Under the pieces are notes generated by a model. It was not told the origin of the DNA, did not search any database, and worked only from the letters and a program-made list of their open reading frames with translations. Shown piece after piece: positions 1 through 7,546 of a stretch of 64,000 nt of DNA (position 1 is the stretch's first letter; each line of letters begins with the position of its first letter). This DNA is from an uncultured Megasphaera sp. (lineage in GTDB: Bacteria; Bacillota; Negativicutes; Veillonellales; Megasphaeraceae): positions 62,001-126,000 of the forward strand of contig CAKPVJ010000003.1 of assembly GCA_934193515.1 (NCBI GenBank), read 5' to 3'. The translations under genes were made by a program, and so were the position numbers.

Positions 1-230
1 GGAGTAGTCGCAGTATAGTTTAGTTATCTGCCGTGTAGGCAGTTTAGAAATTCACGAACTCCAGCGTTGTATCTAGAGCGTAGTTATCTGCCGTGTAGGC
101 AGTTTAGAAATGAATGTAACGGGTCTCCGCATTTGTCTTATTGTTATCTGCCGTGTAGGCAGTTTAGAAAGCAAGGTATTTATGAAACTCTGCAGCGTAT
201 TAGTTATCTGCCGTGTAGGCAGTTTATTTG
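1..230 (+). CRISPR. CRISPR array, distal end, subtype I-F-like repeats
   Basis: Four 28-bp repeats lie at 23-50, 83-110, 143-170 and 203-230, separated by three unrelated 32-bp spacers (51-82, 111-142, 171-202). Bases 1-22 are the end of another spacer, so the array continues left of the window. The repeat starts GTTATCTGCCGTGTAGGCAG and ends TTTAGAAA; CTGCC/GGCAG forms the hairpin. Length, hairpin and the AGAAA end match the known I-F repeat pattern (GTTCACTGCCGTACAGGCAG then CTTAGAAA). The last repeat diverges in its final bases (TTTATTTG), which marks the leader-distal end and places leader and cas genes to the left. No cas gene is in the window, so the subtype rests on the repeat alone. 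Confidence 0.95.
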
Positions 231-277
231 TATGACCGTATGCTTGTAAAGATATATTCTCGTCTTGGAATGTGTTA

Positions 278-286
278 TGATATAGT
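278..286 (+). promoter_or_regulatory. Candidate extended -10 promoter of the zinc-ribbon gene
   Basis: TGATATAGT (TG at 278-279, TATAGT at 281-286) is an extended -10 about 40 bases before the ATG at 327. No good -35 is visible. The rest of 231-326 holds nothing else I recognise except the purine-rich ribosome site AAGAAGAGGA. Confidence 0.45.
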
Positions 287-326
287 TATAAGACACATAA
301 AACAGTGAAGAAAGAAGAGGATAGTA

Positions 327-1169
327 ATGGCTAAATTTTGTATACACTGTGGCAGTAAAATAGGGGATGGCGATAAGTTTTGTATGCATTGCGGCACAAA
401 ATGTGCTGATACTGTTGCTGGCACGGCGCAGCCTTCTAAATCTGAAGACGCAACGTCGTCGGCAGCGCAAAACGCATTAGACAAAGCAGAAAAGATTTTG
501 CTTTCTCCGCAAGCGATTCCCGATTATTCCCAAGCATTGGTGCATTTAGTACAAGCTAAAAAGTTGGGAGCTAAGACAAAACAGATGGAAACGCTCATGC
601 TGCTGGACCAGTTATACCGGACGATAGACATGCTGCGCCAGTCGTATACAGAAATAGGAGTTTCTACAGATGGGACCAATGCCGGGACCGCTGCGAAACG
701 TGCAGCATCCCAACCGGCACCGCATACATTGTTAGGACATCGGCAAACCAATTCCGGCAGTCAACAGCCGACAAACAGCGACAATACCACGAGCAACATG
801 GGGACATACATGAAAGCCGCAGCAATCGGAGCCGTTACAGGCGCCGTAGCCAATACCCTGCTGGGACGCCATGACGTGCAGGCCCGTGATGATATGCTTG
901 ATTTGATGCGCAGTGACAATGTCATGGCAGAAGAACCAGATACTCTGTCAGACGCGGATGAATATGAAGAAAATAATGATACAACGTATAATGACGATGT
1001 GTCAGATAATACATCGTATGATGAAGACGATACAGCAGACGACAATGTCGATGATATATCCTATACGGATGATGATGCCAATGAAGATTGGTCCAACGAT
1101 GATGAATATGATACTAGCGATGCGGACAGTTCCTTTGATTTTGATGATGGCGGTGATGATTTCTTTTAA
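327..1169 (+). CDS. Zinc-ribbon protein with glycine-zipper segment and acidic C-terminal tail
   Basis: The 280-residue protein opens with a compact zinc ribbon: two CxxC knuckles at C5/C8 and C19/C22, plus C26. A helical, Ala/Leu-rich stretch (about 45-110) follows, then a Ser/Thr/Asn/Gln-rich linker. A small hydrophobic Ala/Gly segment (about 162-180, AAAIGAVTGAVANTLLG) could insert in or lie on a membrane. The last 75 or so residues are almost entirely Asp/Glu/Asn/Ser/Tyr with no enzyme motif. Such zinc-ribbon proteins are common in Firmicutes and mostly unassigned. The gene follows the CRISPR array directly, but it has its own promoter-like site and terminator, so a CRISPR role is not indicated. 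Function unknown. Confidence 0.85.
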   Translation: MAKFCIHCGSKIGDGDKFCMHCGTKCADTVAGTAQPSKSEDATSSAAQNALDKAEKILLSPQAIPDYSQALVHLVQAKKLGAKTKQMETLMLLDQLYRTIDMLRQSYTEIGVSTDGTNAGTAAKRAASQPAPHTLLGHRQTNSGSQQPTNSDNTTSNMGTYMKAAAIGAVTGAVANTLLGRHDVQARDDMLDLMRSDNVMAEEPDTLSDADEYEENNDTTYNDDVSDNTSYDEDDTADDNVDDISYTDDDANEDWSNDDEYDTSDADSSFDFDDGGDDFF

Positions 1170-1262
1170 ATGTTTTAACCGAAAGGCTTACTGTTGCATA
1201 TGCCATTAGAATAGCAAATAGTAAGTTGATACATTGTCCTTTTCTATTCTATTTAGTTACTG

Positions 1263-1303
1263 ATGGACGTGGGAAACTTTTTCTCACGTCCATATCTGTT
1301 TTA
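1263..1303 (+). terminator. Rho-independent terminator after the zinc-ribbon gene
   Basis: Arms ATGGACGTGGGA (1263-1274) and TCTCACGTCCAT (1282-1293) pair over 12 bp with one G-U pair. A modest T-rich tail follows. It separates the zinc-ribbon gene from gatCAB. Confidence 0.7.
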
Positions 1304-1370
1304 GAGGGTATACTGGATATACTTCTAATGATTTCATTTTTAAAAATAGGATGATTTTATGGCGGTCCTA

Positions 1371-1379
1371 TGGTATAAT
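1371..1379 (+). promoter_or_regulatory. Extended -10 promoter of gatCAB
   Basis: TGGTATAAT (1371-1379) is a perfect -10 with the extended TGn element, 50 bases before gatC. The -35 region (around 1351) is poor, as is usual when TGn is present. The same TATGGTA-type element recurs before recQ and csp. Confidence 0.7.
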
Positions 1380-1428
1380 TACGTATTGTAAATAAGTATT
1401 AAAATTTTTTTCTGCGAGGAGTGTCTCT

Positions 1429-1719
1429 ATGAAAATCAGTGCTGAAGAAATAAAAAAAATCGCACTGTTGTCCCGATTGGAAATCAAAGAAGATCAGATT
1501 GAATCTGTTGGGAAACAGCTGAATGACATTTTATCGTATATGGATTTGATGAGCCAGGTAGATATTACGGACGTAAAGCCGACGGCTCATGCTGTATCGA
1601 TGTCGAATGTGATGCGTGATGATGTACCGCAACCATCCTTGTCTAATGAAAAAGCGTTACAGAATGCGCCGGAACCGGAAAACGGCTGCTTTAAGGTTCC
1701 AAAAGTGATTCAGGATTAA
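1429..1719 (+). CDS. gatC: Asp-tRNA(Asn)/Glu-tRNA(Gln) amidotransferase subunit C
   Basis: A 96-residue protein of the usual GatC length. It opens with the family pattern MKISAEEIKKIALLSRLEI, followed by a helical region (QLNDILSYMDLMSQVD) and the TDVKPTAHAV segment. GatC bridges GatA and GatB in the complex that amidates misacylated Glu-tRNA(Gln) and Asp-tRNA(Asn), used by bacteria that lack the matching synthetases. The ribosome site GAGGAG lies just before the ATG. gatA starts 11 bases downstream, so gatCAB is one operon. Confidence 0.96.
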   Translation: MKISAEEIKKIALLSRLEIKEDQIESVGKQLNDILSYMDLMSQVDITDVKPTAHAVSMSNVMRDDVPQPSLSNEKALQNAPEPENGCFKVPKVIQD

Positions 1720-1730
1720 GGAGGGGTATT

Positions 1731-3188
1731 GTGGAAACCATACATGGACTGCATGATAAACTCGTCAAAGGCGAAATTTCTGCTGTCGAATTGACGAATA
1801 CATTTCTTGCTCATAAAGATGCGGTAGAACCGAAGGTACAGGCATTTTTGTCGGATAATCGTCAGTTTGCCCTGGAAGCGGCGGCTGCTGTGGATAAGAA
1901 AATCGCTGCGGGTACGGCTATTTCCGATTTGGCCGGTATTCCGGGAGCTATTAAAGATAATATTTGTATTAAAGGACAAAAAGCTACGTGCGCATCGAAG
2001 ATGCTGCAGAATTTCACATCGCCGTACAATGCGACGGTCATTGAAAAATTGATGGCCGCTGATTATGTCAGCCTTGGCAAAACCAACATGGATGAATTTG
2101 CTATGGGGAGCTCTACGGAAAATTCTGCGTTCCAGATTACGCACAATCCGTGGAATTTGGATTACGTACCGGGCGGCTCGTCCGGCGGCTCGGCTTCTGC
2201 TGTTGCTTCCGGCGAATGCGTTTGGGCGCTGGGGTCTGATACGGGCGGCTCGATTCGTCAGCCTGCTGCGTACTGCGGCGTTGTCGGCCTCAAACCGACG
2301 TATGGCTTGGTATCCCGTTATGGCTTGATTGCGTTTGCTTCTTCGCTGGATCAGATTGGTACGTTTACCAACGATGTCGAAGACTGCGCGATTGTGCTCA
2401 ATGCCATTGCCGGTCATGATGCCAAAGATTCTACGTCTATCCCGCAGGCGGAAACCGATTATAAACAGGCATTGGTCAATGATGTCAAAGGCATGAAAAT
2501 CGGCATTCCGGAAGAATTTTTCGGTGAAGGCTTGGATGATACATGCCGTAAATCGCTGGATGAAGCGATTGAAACGTATAAAAAACTGGGCGCAGAAATC
2601 GTGCCGGTCAGCATGCCGCACATGAAATACGGTATTGCTGCGTATTATGTCATTGCTCCGGCAGAAGCCAGCTCCAACTTGGCTCGTTATGACGGCGTAG
2701 GTTTTGGTCTGCGCGTTGAAGGCAAAGATATTGTCGATATGTACATCAAAACTCGTTCGGAAGGATTTGGTCCGGAAGTACAGCGCCGTATTCTCCTCGG
2801 TACGTATGTACTCAGCTCCGGCTATTATGATGCCTACTACCTGCGTGCCATGAAAGTACGCACGTTGATTAAACAGGATTATGATGAAGCCTTGAAACAG
2901 TGCGACGTACTGCTGACACCGACGGCACCGGACACGGCATTCAAGATTGGCCAAAACAGTGACAATCCGCTGGCTATGTATTTGGGCGACGTCTGCACCG
3001 TTACATTGAACTTGGCCGGTCTTCCAGGCATCAGCATTCCCTGCGGCTACAAAAATGGTCTTCCTATTGGCATGCAGCTGATTGGCAAAGCGTTGGACGA
3101 AGCAACGCTGCTGCGCGCTGCCTATACGTTTGAACAAAATCGGACGGACCTGCGTAAGCCGTCGCCAATGGGGGAGGTTGAACTGTAA
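1731..3188 (+). CDS. gatA: Asp/Glu-tRNA amidotransferase subunit A (amidase)
   Basis: A 485-residue amidase-signature enzyme that releases ammonia from glutamine for the GatB kinase/transamidase site. The catalytic Ser-cisSer-Lys set is visible: Lys in GAIKDNICIKG, the GGSSGGSASAVASG loop (about residue 147) and the nucleophile region GSDTGGSIRQPA (about 170). The RYGLIAFASSLDQIG block is typical of GatA. The start is GTG at 1731, preceded by AAGGAGGGG that overlaps the gatC stop. The stop overlaps the gatB ATG by one base (TAATG), implying translational coupling. Confidence 0.97.
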   Translation: METIHGLHDKLVKGEISAVELTNTFLAHKDAVEPKVQAFLSDNRQFALEAAAAVDKKIAAGTAISDLAGIPGAIKDNICIKGQKATCASKMLQNFTSPYNATVIEKLMAADYVSLGKTNMDEFAMGSSTENSAFQITHNPWNLDYVPGGSSGGSASAVASGECVWALGSDTGGSIRQPAAYCGVVGLKPTYGLVSRYGLIAFASSLDQIGTFTNDVEDCAIVLNAIAGHDAKDSTSIPQAETDYKQALVNDVKGMKIGIPEEFFGEGLDDTCRKSLDEAIETYKKLGAEIVPVSMPHMKYGIAAYYVIAPAEASSNLARYDGVGFGLRVEGKDIVDMYIKTRSEGFGPEVQRRILLGTYVLSSGYYDAYYLRAMKVRTLIKQDYDEALKQCDVLLTPTAPDTAFKIGQNSDNPLAMYLGDVCTVTLNLAGLPGISIPCGYKNGLPIGMQLIGKALDEATLLRAAYTFEQNRTDLRKPSPMGEVEL

Positions 3189-4627
3189 TGAAATACGAAT
3201 CCGTTATCGGCTTGGAAGTCCATGTCGAATTAAAAACAAAAACTAAAATTTTCTGCGGCTGCAGTACTGAATTTGGCGCAGAACCCAATACCCATGTTTG
3301 CCCAGTCTGCTTAGGGCTGCCGGGTGTACTGCCGGTCCTCAACAAAGAAGTGCTTCATTTTGCTGTCAAAGCCGGGCTGGCACTGCACTGTGATATTTTG
3401 CCGTTCAGCAAATTTGACCGCAAAAATTATTACTATCCTGATTTGCCGAAAAACTTCCAGACATCGCAGTTTGATTTGCCAATCTGCAAAGGCGGCTATG
3501 TCGATATTGAAGTCAATGGCGAACAGCGCCGCATCCATCTGACCCGTATTCATATGGAAGAAGATGCAGGCAAACTCGTTCACAGCGGCGCGACGATTGA
3601 TACGTCTGATTCGACATGCGTCGATTACAACCGTACCGGCGTGCCTTTGTTGGAAATCGTCGGCGAACCGGAACTGCGCAGCGGTGAAGAAGCTCGCGCC
3701 TATTTGGAAAAACTCCGTTCCATTCTGCAGTATTTAGGCGTATCGGACTGCCGCTTGGAAGAAGGCAGCATGCGCTGTGATGCCAACATTTCCGTTCGGC
3801 CTGTAGGCAGCACAAAACTGGGCACGAAAACAGAATTAAAGAATATCAACTCCTTCAGCGGCGTACAGAAGGGCATTGAATATGAAGCAGTCCGTCAGGC
3901 ACAGATTTTGGAAGACGGCGGCACGATTCAGCAGGCAACCCGCGGCTGGGAAGAAGCCAAGGGCATTACAGTACTGCAGCGTGTCAAAGAAGGGGACAGC
4001 GATTACCGCTATTTCCCAGAACCGGATTTGATTCCGATTGAAGTTTCGCCGGAATATATCGAAGAAGTTCGCAAAGAACTACCGGAAATGCCGGATGCCC
4101 GCTGCAAACGCTTTATGGATGAGTTGGGCTTGCCGGAATACGATGCCAACTTGCTCACGCTGGAAAAACAGACAGCCGATTATTTTGAAGAAATCGTTAA
4201 AGACGGCGTAGATGCCAAAACGGCGTCCAACTGGATGCTCGGTGAATTTGCCAAGAAGCTAAATGAAGAAGGCGTAAGCGCTGCAGATGCACCGGTAAAA
4301 CCGGCTGACTTAGCAGGCCTCCTGCAGTTGATTGCCAAAGGTACGATTTCTGGTAAAATTGCCAAGAAAGTATTGCCGGAAATGTGGAAAACAGGCAAAT
4401 CAGCTGATGTTGTCGTCAAAGAACAAGGTTTGGTACAGATTACGGATACCGGTGCCTTAGAAGAACTGGTCCAAAAGATTATTGCTGCTAATCCGCAGTC
4501 TGTTGCTGATTATAAAGCAGGCAAGAAGAAAGCCATCGGCTTCCTTGTCGGCCAGATCATGAAAGAAACAAAAGGCCGGGCTAATCCGGGCGTTGTCAAT
4601 CAGCTTTTGACAAAGAACTTACAATAA
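3188..4627 (+). CDS. gatB: Asp/Glu-tRNA amidotransferase subunit B
   Basis: A 479-residue protein of full GatB length. The N-terminal signature YESVIGLEVHVEL and the CGCSTEFG...CPVCLGLPG cysteine region (zinc site in many homologues) are followed by the catalytic cradle blocks RKNYYYPDLPKNFQ and HMEEDAGKL. The last 150 or so residues form the helical YqeY-like tRNA-binding tail. GatB phosphorylates the misacylated glutamyl or aspartyl group and transfers ammonia from GatA. It is the last gene of gatCAB; structured RNA and a terminator follow. Confidence 0.97.
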   Translation: MKYESVIGLEVHVELKTKTKIFCGCSTEFGAEPNTHVCPVCLGLPGVLPVLNKEVLHFAVKAGLALHCDILPFSKFDRKNYYYPDLPKNFQTSQFDLPICKGGYVDIEVNGEQRRIHLTRIHMEEDAGKLVHSGATIDTSDSTCVDYNRTGVPLLEIVGEPELRSGEEARAYLEKLRSILQYLGVSDCRLEEGSMRCDANISVRPVGSTKLGTKTELKNINSFSGVQKGIEYEAVRQAQILEDGGTIQQATRGWEEAKGITVLQRVKEGDSDYRYFPEPDLIPIEVSPEYIEEVRKELPEMPDARCKRFMDELGLPEYDANLLTLEKQTADYFEEIVKDGVDAKTASNWMLGEFAKKLNEEGVSAADAPVKPADLAGLLQLIAKGTISGKIAKKVLPEMWKTGKSADVVVKEQGLVQITDTGALEELVQKIIAANPQSVADYKAGKKKAIGFLVGQIMKETKGRANPGVVNQLLTKNLQ

Positions 4628-4634
4628 TAGGATG

Positions 4635-4688
4635 GACAAGCATAGACGCGTTGCGCTGCCGGCTGCGGCGTAAGGCGTGTGCTTTGTC
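4635..4688 (+). other. Extended structured RNA element between gatB and the MATE gene
   Basis: Inner arms TTGCGCTGC (4651-4659) and GCGGCGTAA (4665-4673) pair fully, with G-U pairs, around a CGGCT loop. Outer arms (GACAAGCA plus ACGC, with GCGT plus TGCTTTGTC) extend the stem with small bulges. No T-tract follows directly; a separate terminator begins six bases later. It may be a 3'-end structure of the gat message or a leader element. I do not recognise it as a known riboswitch class. Confidence 0.5.
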
Positions 4689-4693
4689 ACGGG

Positions 4694-4732
4694 AGCCACA
4701 CAGTTGTCTTAGCGATAAGTGTGTGGCTTTTT
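4694..4732 (+). terminator. Rho-independent terminator after gatCAB
   Basis: Perfect 9-bp arms AGCCACACA (4694-4702) and TGTGTGGCT (4720-4728) are followed by five Ts. It lies only 33 bases before the MATE start, so it could act as an attenuator for that gene as well as the end of gatCAB. Confidence 0.85.
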
Positions 4733-4764
4733 ATATCAACGTATATGGGAAAGAAGGTGCTTAG

Positions 4765-6129
4765 GTGGCAAGTCAAGCAAAAAAAATGAATATGCTGCAG
4801 GGGTCGCTGTGGGATAAAATCCTGATCGTAGCCTTGCCGTTTGCCTTGACAGGCATGATGCAGCAGTTTTTTAATGCCTTGGATATTGCCATGCTGGGGC
4901 AGTTTGTCGGCAAAGAAGCCATGGCTGCCGTCGGCAGCAACAGTTCAGTACTGGCGACGACGCTGAGTTTATTTATCGGTATTTCACTGGGCGCCAACGT
5001 TGTCATTGCGTCTTTTATTGGCAAAAAGGATGCGGCCGGCATTCACAAAGGCGTCCATACGGCAATTCTTGTCGCCCTGCTGTGCGGCATCAGCATGACC
5101 GTTGTCGGAGAAGTGATAACCAATCAGCTGCTGGATTTTTTGTCCGTGCCGCTGGAAATCCGCAGTATGGCAGAAATGTATTTGCGGATTTATTTTTTAG
5201 GCCTGCCGGTCATTTTTTTGTACAATTTTGAATCAGCTATTTTCCGCAGTCAGGGAGATACGCGGACGCCGCTGTACTGCCTGATTGCCGGCGGCATTAT
5301 CAAAGCATTCCTCAACTTGTTTTTTATTTTGCAGTTGGGCATGTCGGCTGAAGGGGTCGCTATTGGGACGATTGTTGCCAATACGATTAGTTCAGGCCTG
5401 TTGTTTTACTTTTTGCGGCGCAGCAAGACGGAAATCCGCGTGCGCATGCATGAATTTGCCATTGATAAGCCCTTGTTGGTGCAGATTTTGAAAATTGGCC
5501 TGCCGGCAGGGCTGCAGAACATGGTTTTTTCGTTGTCCAATCTTTGCATCCAGTCGGCTATCAACAGCTTGGGCCCGGATGTCATGGCGGCATCGGCGGC
5601 AGCGTTTAACATAGAAATTTTCACCTATTTCATTATCAATGCCTTTGGGCAAGTCTGCACGACCTTTACAAGTCAGAATTACGGTGCCAGATTGTTGTCG
5701 CGATGCAAACGCGTCTTCAAGCTCTGTCTGGCCATGGACAGTATTGTCGCCGTGGCCGGCGGCGTCTTGACGATTGTTTTTGCCGATCAGCTGCTGCGCT
5801 TGTTTAATTCGGATGCGGCGGTTATTTCCATTGGCTATGTGCGCTTGTTTTATATACAGGCATTCTGTTTGGTAGAAGTCGTGTTGGAAATTGTATCCGG
5901 CGCGATGCGCGGCTATGGCAATTCTCTGATTCCGGCCGTCATTACACTCTTTGGAATCTGCGGTACCCGTGTGACTTGGGTGTATACGGTTTTTGCCAAC
6001 CATCCGACCTTTGACTGCCTGATGACGGTGTTCCCGTTGAGTTGGTTTGTTACGAGCATTATTTTATCCGCTGCCTACATTTGGTTTTTACGTCATTTGC
6101 CGACGTGGGAAACGGCGAAGCAGCAGTAG
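4765..6129 (+). CDS. MATE-family multidrug/cation antiporter
   Basis: A 454-residue inner-membrane protein with about twelve hydrophobic segments and MATE blocks: LPFALTGMMQQFFNALD near the N-terminus, GDTRTPL in the first half, and GAMRGYGNSLIPA in the second. The family exports organic cations or drugs in exchange for Na+ or H+; the substrate cannot be read from sequence. The start is GTG at 4765 behind GAAGGTG. A second MATE gene lies at 47544-48881. No promoter is obvious between the terminator and the start. Confidence 0.9.
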   Translation: MASQAKKMNMLQGSLWDKILIVALPFALTGMMQQFFNALDIAMLGQFVGKEAMAAVGSNSSVLATTLSLFIGISLGANVVIASFIGKKDAAGIHKGVHTAILVALLCGISMTVVGEVITNQLLDFLSVPLEIRSMAEMYLRIYFLGLPVIFLYNFESAIFRSQGDTRTPLYCLIAGGIIKAFLNLFFILQLGMSAEGVAIGTIVANTISSGLLFYFLRRSKTEIRVRMHEFAIDKPLLVQILKIGLPAGLQNMVFSLSNLCIQSAINSLGPDVMAASAAAFNIEIFTYFIINAFGQVCTTFTSQNYGARLLSRCKRVFKLCLAMDSIVAVAGGVLTIVFADQLLRLFNSDAAVISIGYVRLFYIQAFCLVEVVLEIVSGAMRGYGNSLIPAVITLFGICGTRVTWVYTVFANHPTFDCLMTVFPLSWFVTSIILSAAYIWFLRHLPTWETAKQQ

Positions 6130-6170
6130 CGTTTGCTGTCAAGCAGGCAGCGGCTGTTTGGCAGTAAAAA

Positions 6171-6199
6171 TTGACATACCGTAGGGAGCATGCTATAGT
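6171..6199 (+). promoter_or_regulatory. Consensus promoter of the cobalamin operon
   Basis: TTGACA (6171-6176), a 17-base spacer and TATAGT (6194-6199). This near-perfect housekeeping promoter starts transcription about 35 bases before the riboswitch core. Confidence 0.88.
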
Positions 6200-6239
6200 A
6201 GATGCAACTATATTATATAGTTATAACAGCATACTGATA

Positions 6240-6400
6240 CGTCAGGTGTCGCAAGACTCAATAGATAAGTCCGGTTGGATGCCGGCGCGGTCCCGCCGCT
6301 GTAGGGAGGAGCTGTACTGCAAGTATGTCACTGTGCCCCATGCGGGTATGGGAAGGCGCAGTACAGCTATGAATCCGAGCCAGAAGAACTGCCTGATGGA
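6240..6400 (+). ncRNA. Cobalamin (adenosylcobalamin) riboswitch
   Basis: The class is recognised from its conserved blocks: the P1 arm GTCAGG near 6241, GATGCCGG then GTCCCGCCGCTGTAGGGAGG near 6280-6308, the variable arm AGCTGTACTGC/GCGCAGTACAGCT, then GAATCCGAGCCAGAAGAACTGCC and the P1 partner CCTGAT near 6392. A terminator follows at 6458-6487, so ligand binding probably ends transcription before exbB. This ties TonB-dependent uptake and corrin synthesis to B12 supply. Confidence 0.93.
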
Positions 6401-6457
6401 TAATCACCGATAGACCTGCGAGCGATGGGAATGGAGATTCTTTTTTTGAAAAGACAA

Positions 6458-6487
6458 AGTCGTAAGGGTATTCTTGCGGCTTTTTTT
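6458..6487 (+). terminator. Riboswitch expression-platform terminator
   Basis: Arms AGTCGTAAG (6458-6466) and CTTGCGGCT (6473-6481) pair over 9 bp with two G-U pairs, followed by seven Ts, and end just before the exbB ribosome site. Its place between riboswitch and gene is typical of transcriptional attenuation. Confidence 0.88.
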
Positions 6488-6513
6488 CGTGCAGGCTGTC
6501 AAAGGAGGACATA

Positions 6514-7128
6514 ATGGACGTTATAGTAGAAGGACTGCATTTGTTTCAAAAGGGCGGCATTGTCATGTATATTTTGCTTGTCTGTTCCTTTTTTGTCGTA
6601 TATATTGGAGCCGAACGGTCAATGTTTTACAACCGGATGGATTCTGGACGCGCCTTTGCCAATCAGTTTTATACGTATATGAAGCTGAAGCAGTATGACA
6701 AGGCACGGCAGACGGCAGAGAGCGGCACGGGCGGCCTGGCTATGATTCTGCGCGATGCCTTGAAAAGTGATCCCAGTAAGATACAAGCGTTTGCCGAAGT
6801 ACAGTCGGGCATTTTGATTGCCAAGCTGCGCAACCGGCTGTATTATTTGAACGTCATTGTAACCATGGGGCCGCTCCTCGGACTGCTGGGGACGATTAGC
6901 GGCATGATTACATCCTTTAGTATTTTCAATGTCCAGTCCGGACAAGCCGTAGCGATTACCGGCGGTGTAGGGGAAGCCCTCATTGCGACGGCATTTGGCT
7001 TGTGCGTTGCGATTTTGTCCCTTATCGTACATGCGTATTTTACGCAGCGGTTGGACCGCATCATTACGGATATGGAAATGTGTTTTTCGGCATTGGAATG
7101 GATGCCGCAGGAAAAAACGGGGCGGTGA
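6514..7128 (+). CDS. exbB: ExbB-type proton channel of the TonB system
   Basis: A 204-residue member of the MotA/TolQ/ExbB family. It has one N-terminal membrane helix (GGIVMYILLVCSFFVVYIGA), a cytoplasmic loop, then two further helices with the family block TMGPLLGLLGTISGMI and GVGEALIATAFGLCVAI. With ExbD it forms the inner-membrane motor that powers TonB with the proton gradient. The ATG at 6514 follows AAAGGAGG closely. It is the first gene behind the cobalamin riboswitch, so this TonB motor is probably dedicated to corrinoid uptake. Confidence 0.93.
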   Translation: MDVIVEGLHLFQKGGIVMYILLVCSFFVVYIGAERSMFYNRMDSGRAFANQFYTYMKLKQYDKARQTAESGTGGLAMILRDALKSDPSKIQAFAEVQSGILIAKLRNRLYYLNVIVTMGPLLGLLGTISGMITSFSIFNVQSGQAVAITGGVGEALIATAFGLCVAILSLIVHAYFTQRLDRIITDMEMCFSALEWMPQEKTGR

Positions 7129-7132
7129 GTGC

Positions 7133-7546
7133 ATGAGACTGCGAGACAGGCGCTCTTTTACGAAGCCAGAAGTTATGATTATTCCGATGATAGACATCAT
7201 GTTTTTCCTGCTGGTCTTTTTTATGATTAGCACGCTGTATATGGTGGATATGAAGACGGTCCCTGTCAACCTGCCGCAGGCATCCCATGCCGAAACGCAG
7301 ACTACAGTGACCTATCTGGTAACCATGAAAAAAGACGGCTCACTTTGGCTGGAAGATAAAGAAATTACTAAAGAAGAACTGCTGAAAAAAGCGCAGACCG
7401 AACAGCGGCGCAATCCGCAGTTTTCTGTGGTGCTGCGGGCCGATCAGGGCCTAGATTACGGCAAAGTCATTGCCCTGCTGGATGAAATGAAAGGCGCCGG
7501 CATCAACCGCTTTGGTTTGGCTGCAGAAAGCGGGGGTTCTAAGTGA
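7133..7546 (+). CDS. exbD: ExbD-type TonB energy-transducing protein
   Basis: A 137-residue protein starting at the ATG at 7133, just after the exbB stop; the reading frame continues upstream but that part overlaps exbB. A short basic cytoplasmic end (MRLRDRRSF) precedes one membrane helix, IIPMIDIMFFLLVFFMIST, with the conserved proton-path Asp (D21). A periplasmic domain of about 90 residues follows (VVLRADQGLDYGKVIALLDEM). It works with ExbB and TonB, and tonB overlaps its end by four bases. Confidence 0.93.
   Translation: MRLRDRRSFTKPEVMIIPMIDIMFFLLVFFMISTLYMVDMKTVPVNLPQASHAETQTTVTYLVTMKKDGSLWLEDKEITKEELLKKAQTEQRRNPQFSVVLRADQGLDYGKVIALLDEMKGAGINRFGLAAESGGSK

Noticed and set aside
67..249. 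Open frame across the CRISPR array
   Set aside because: It is made of translated repeats (YLPCRQF units) and is not a gene.
1716..3137. Long open frame opposite gatA (473 codons, minus strand)
   Set aside because: It mirrors a firmly identified gene, has no ribosome site and its translation shows no family motif; it is a codon-bias shadow.
6171..6413. Open frame across the cobalamin riboswitch
   Set aside because: It covers the structured RNA and has no ribosome site; RNA conservation explains the sequence.
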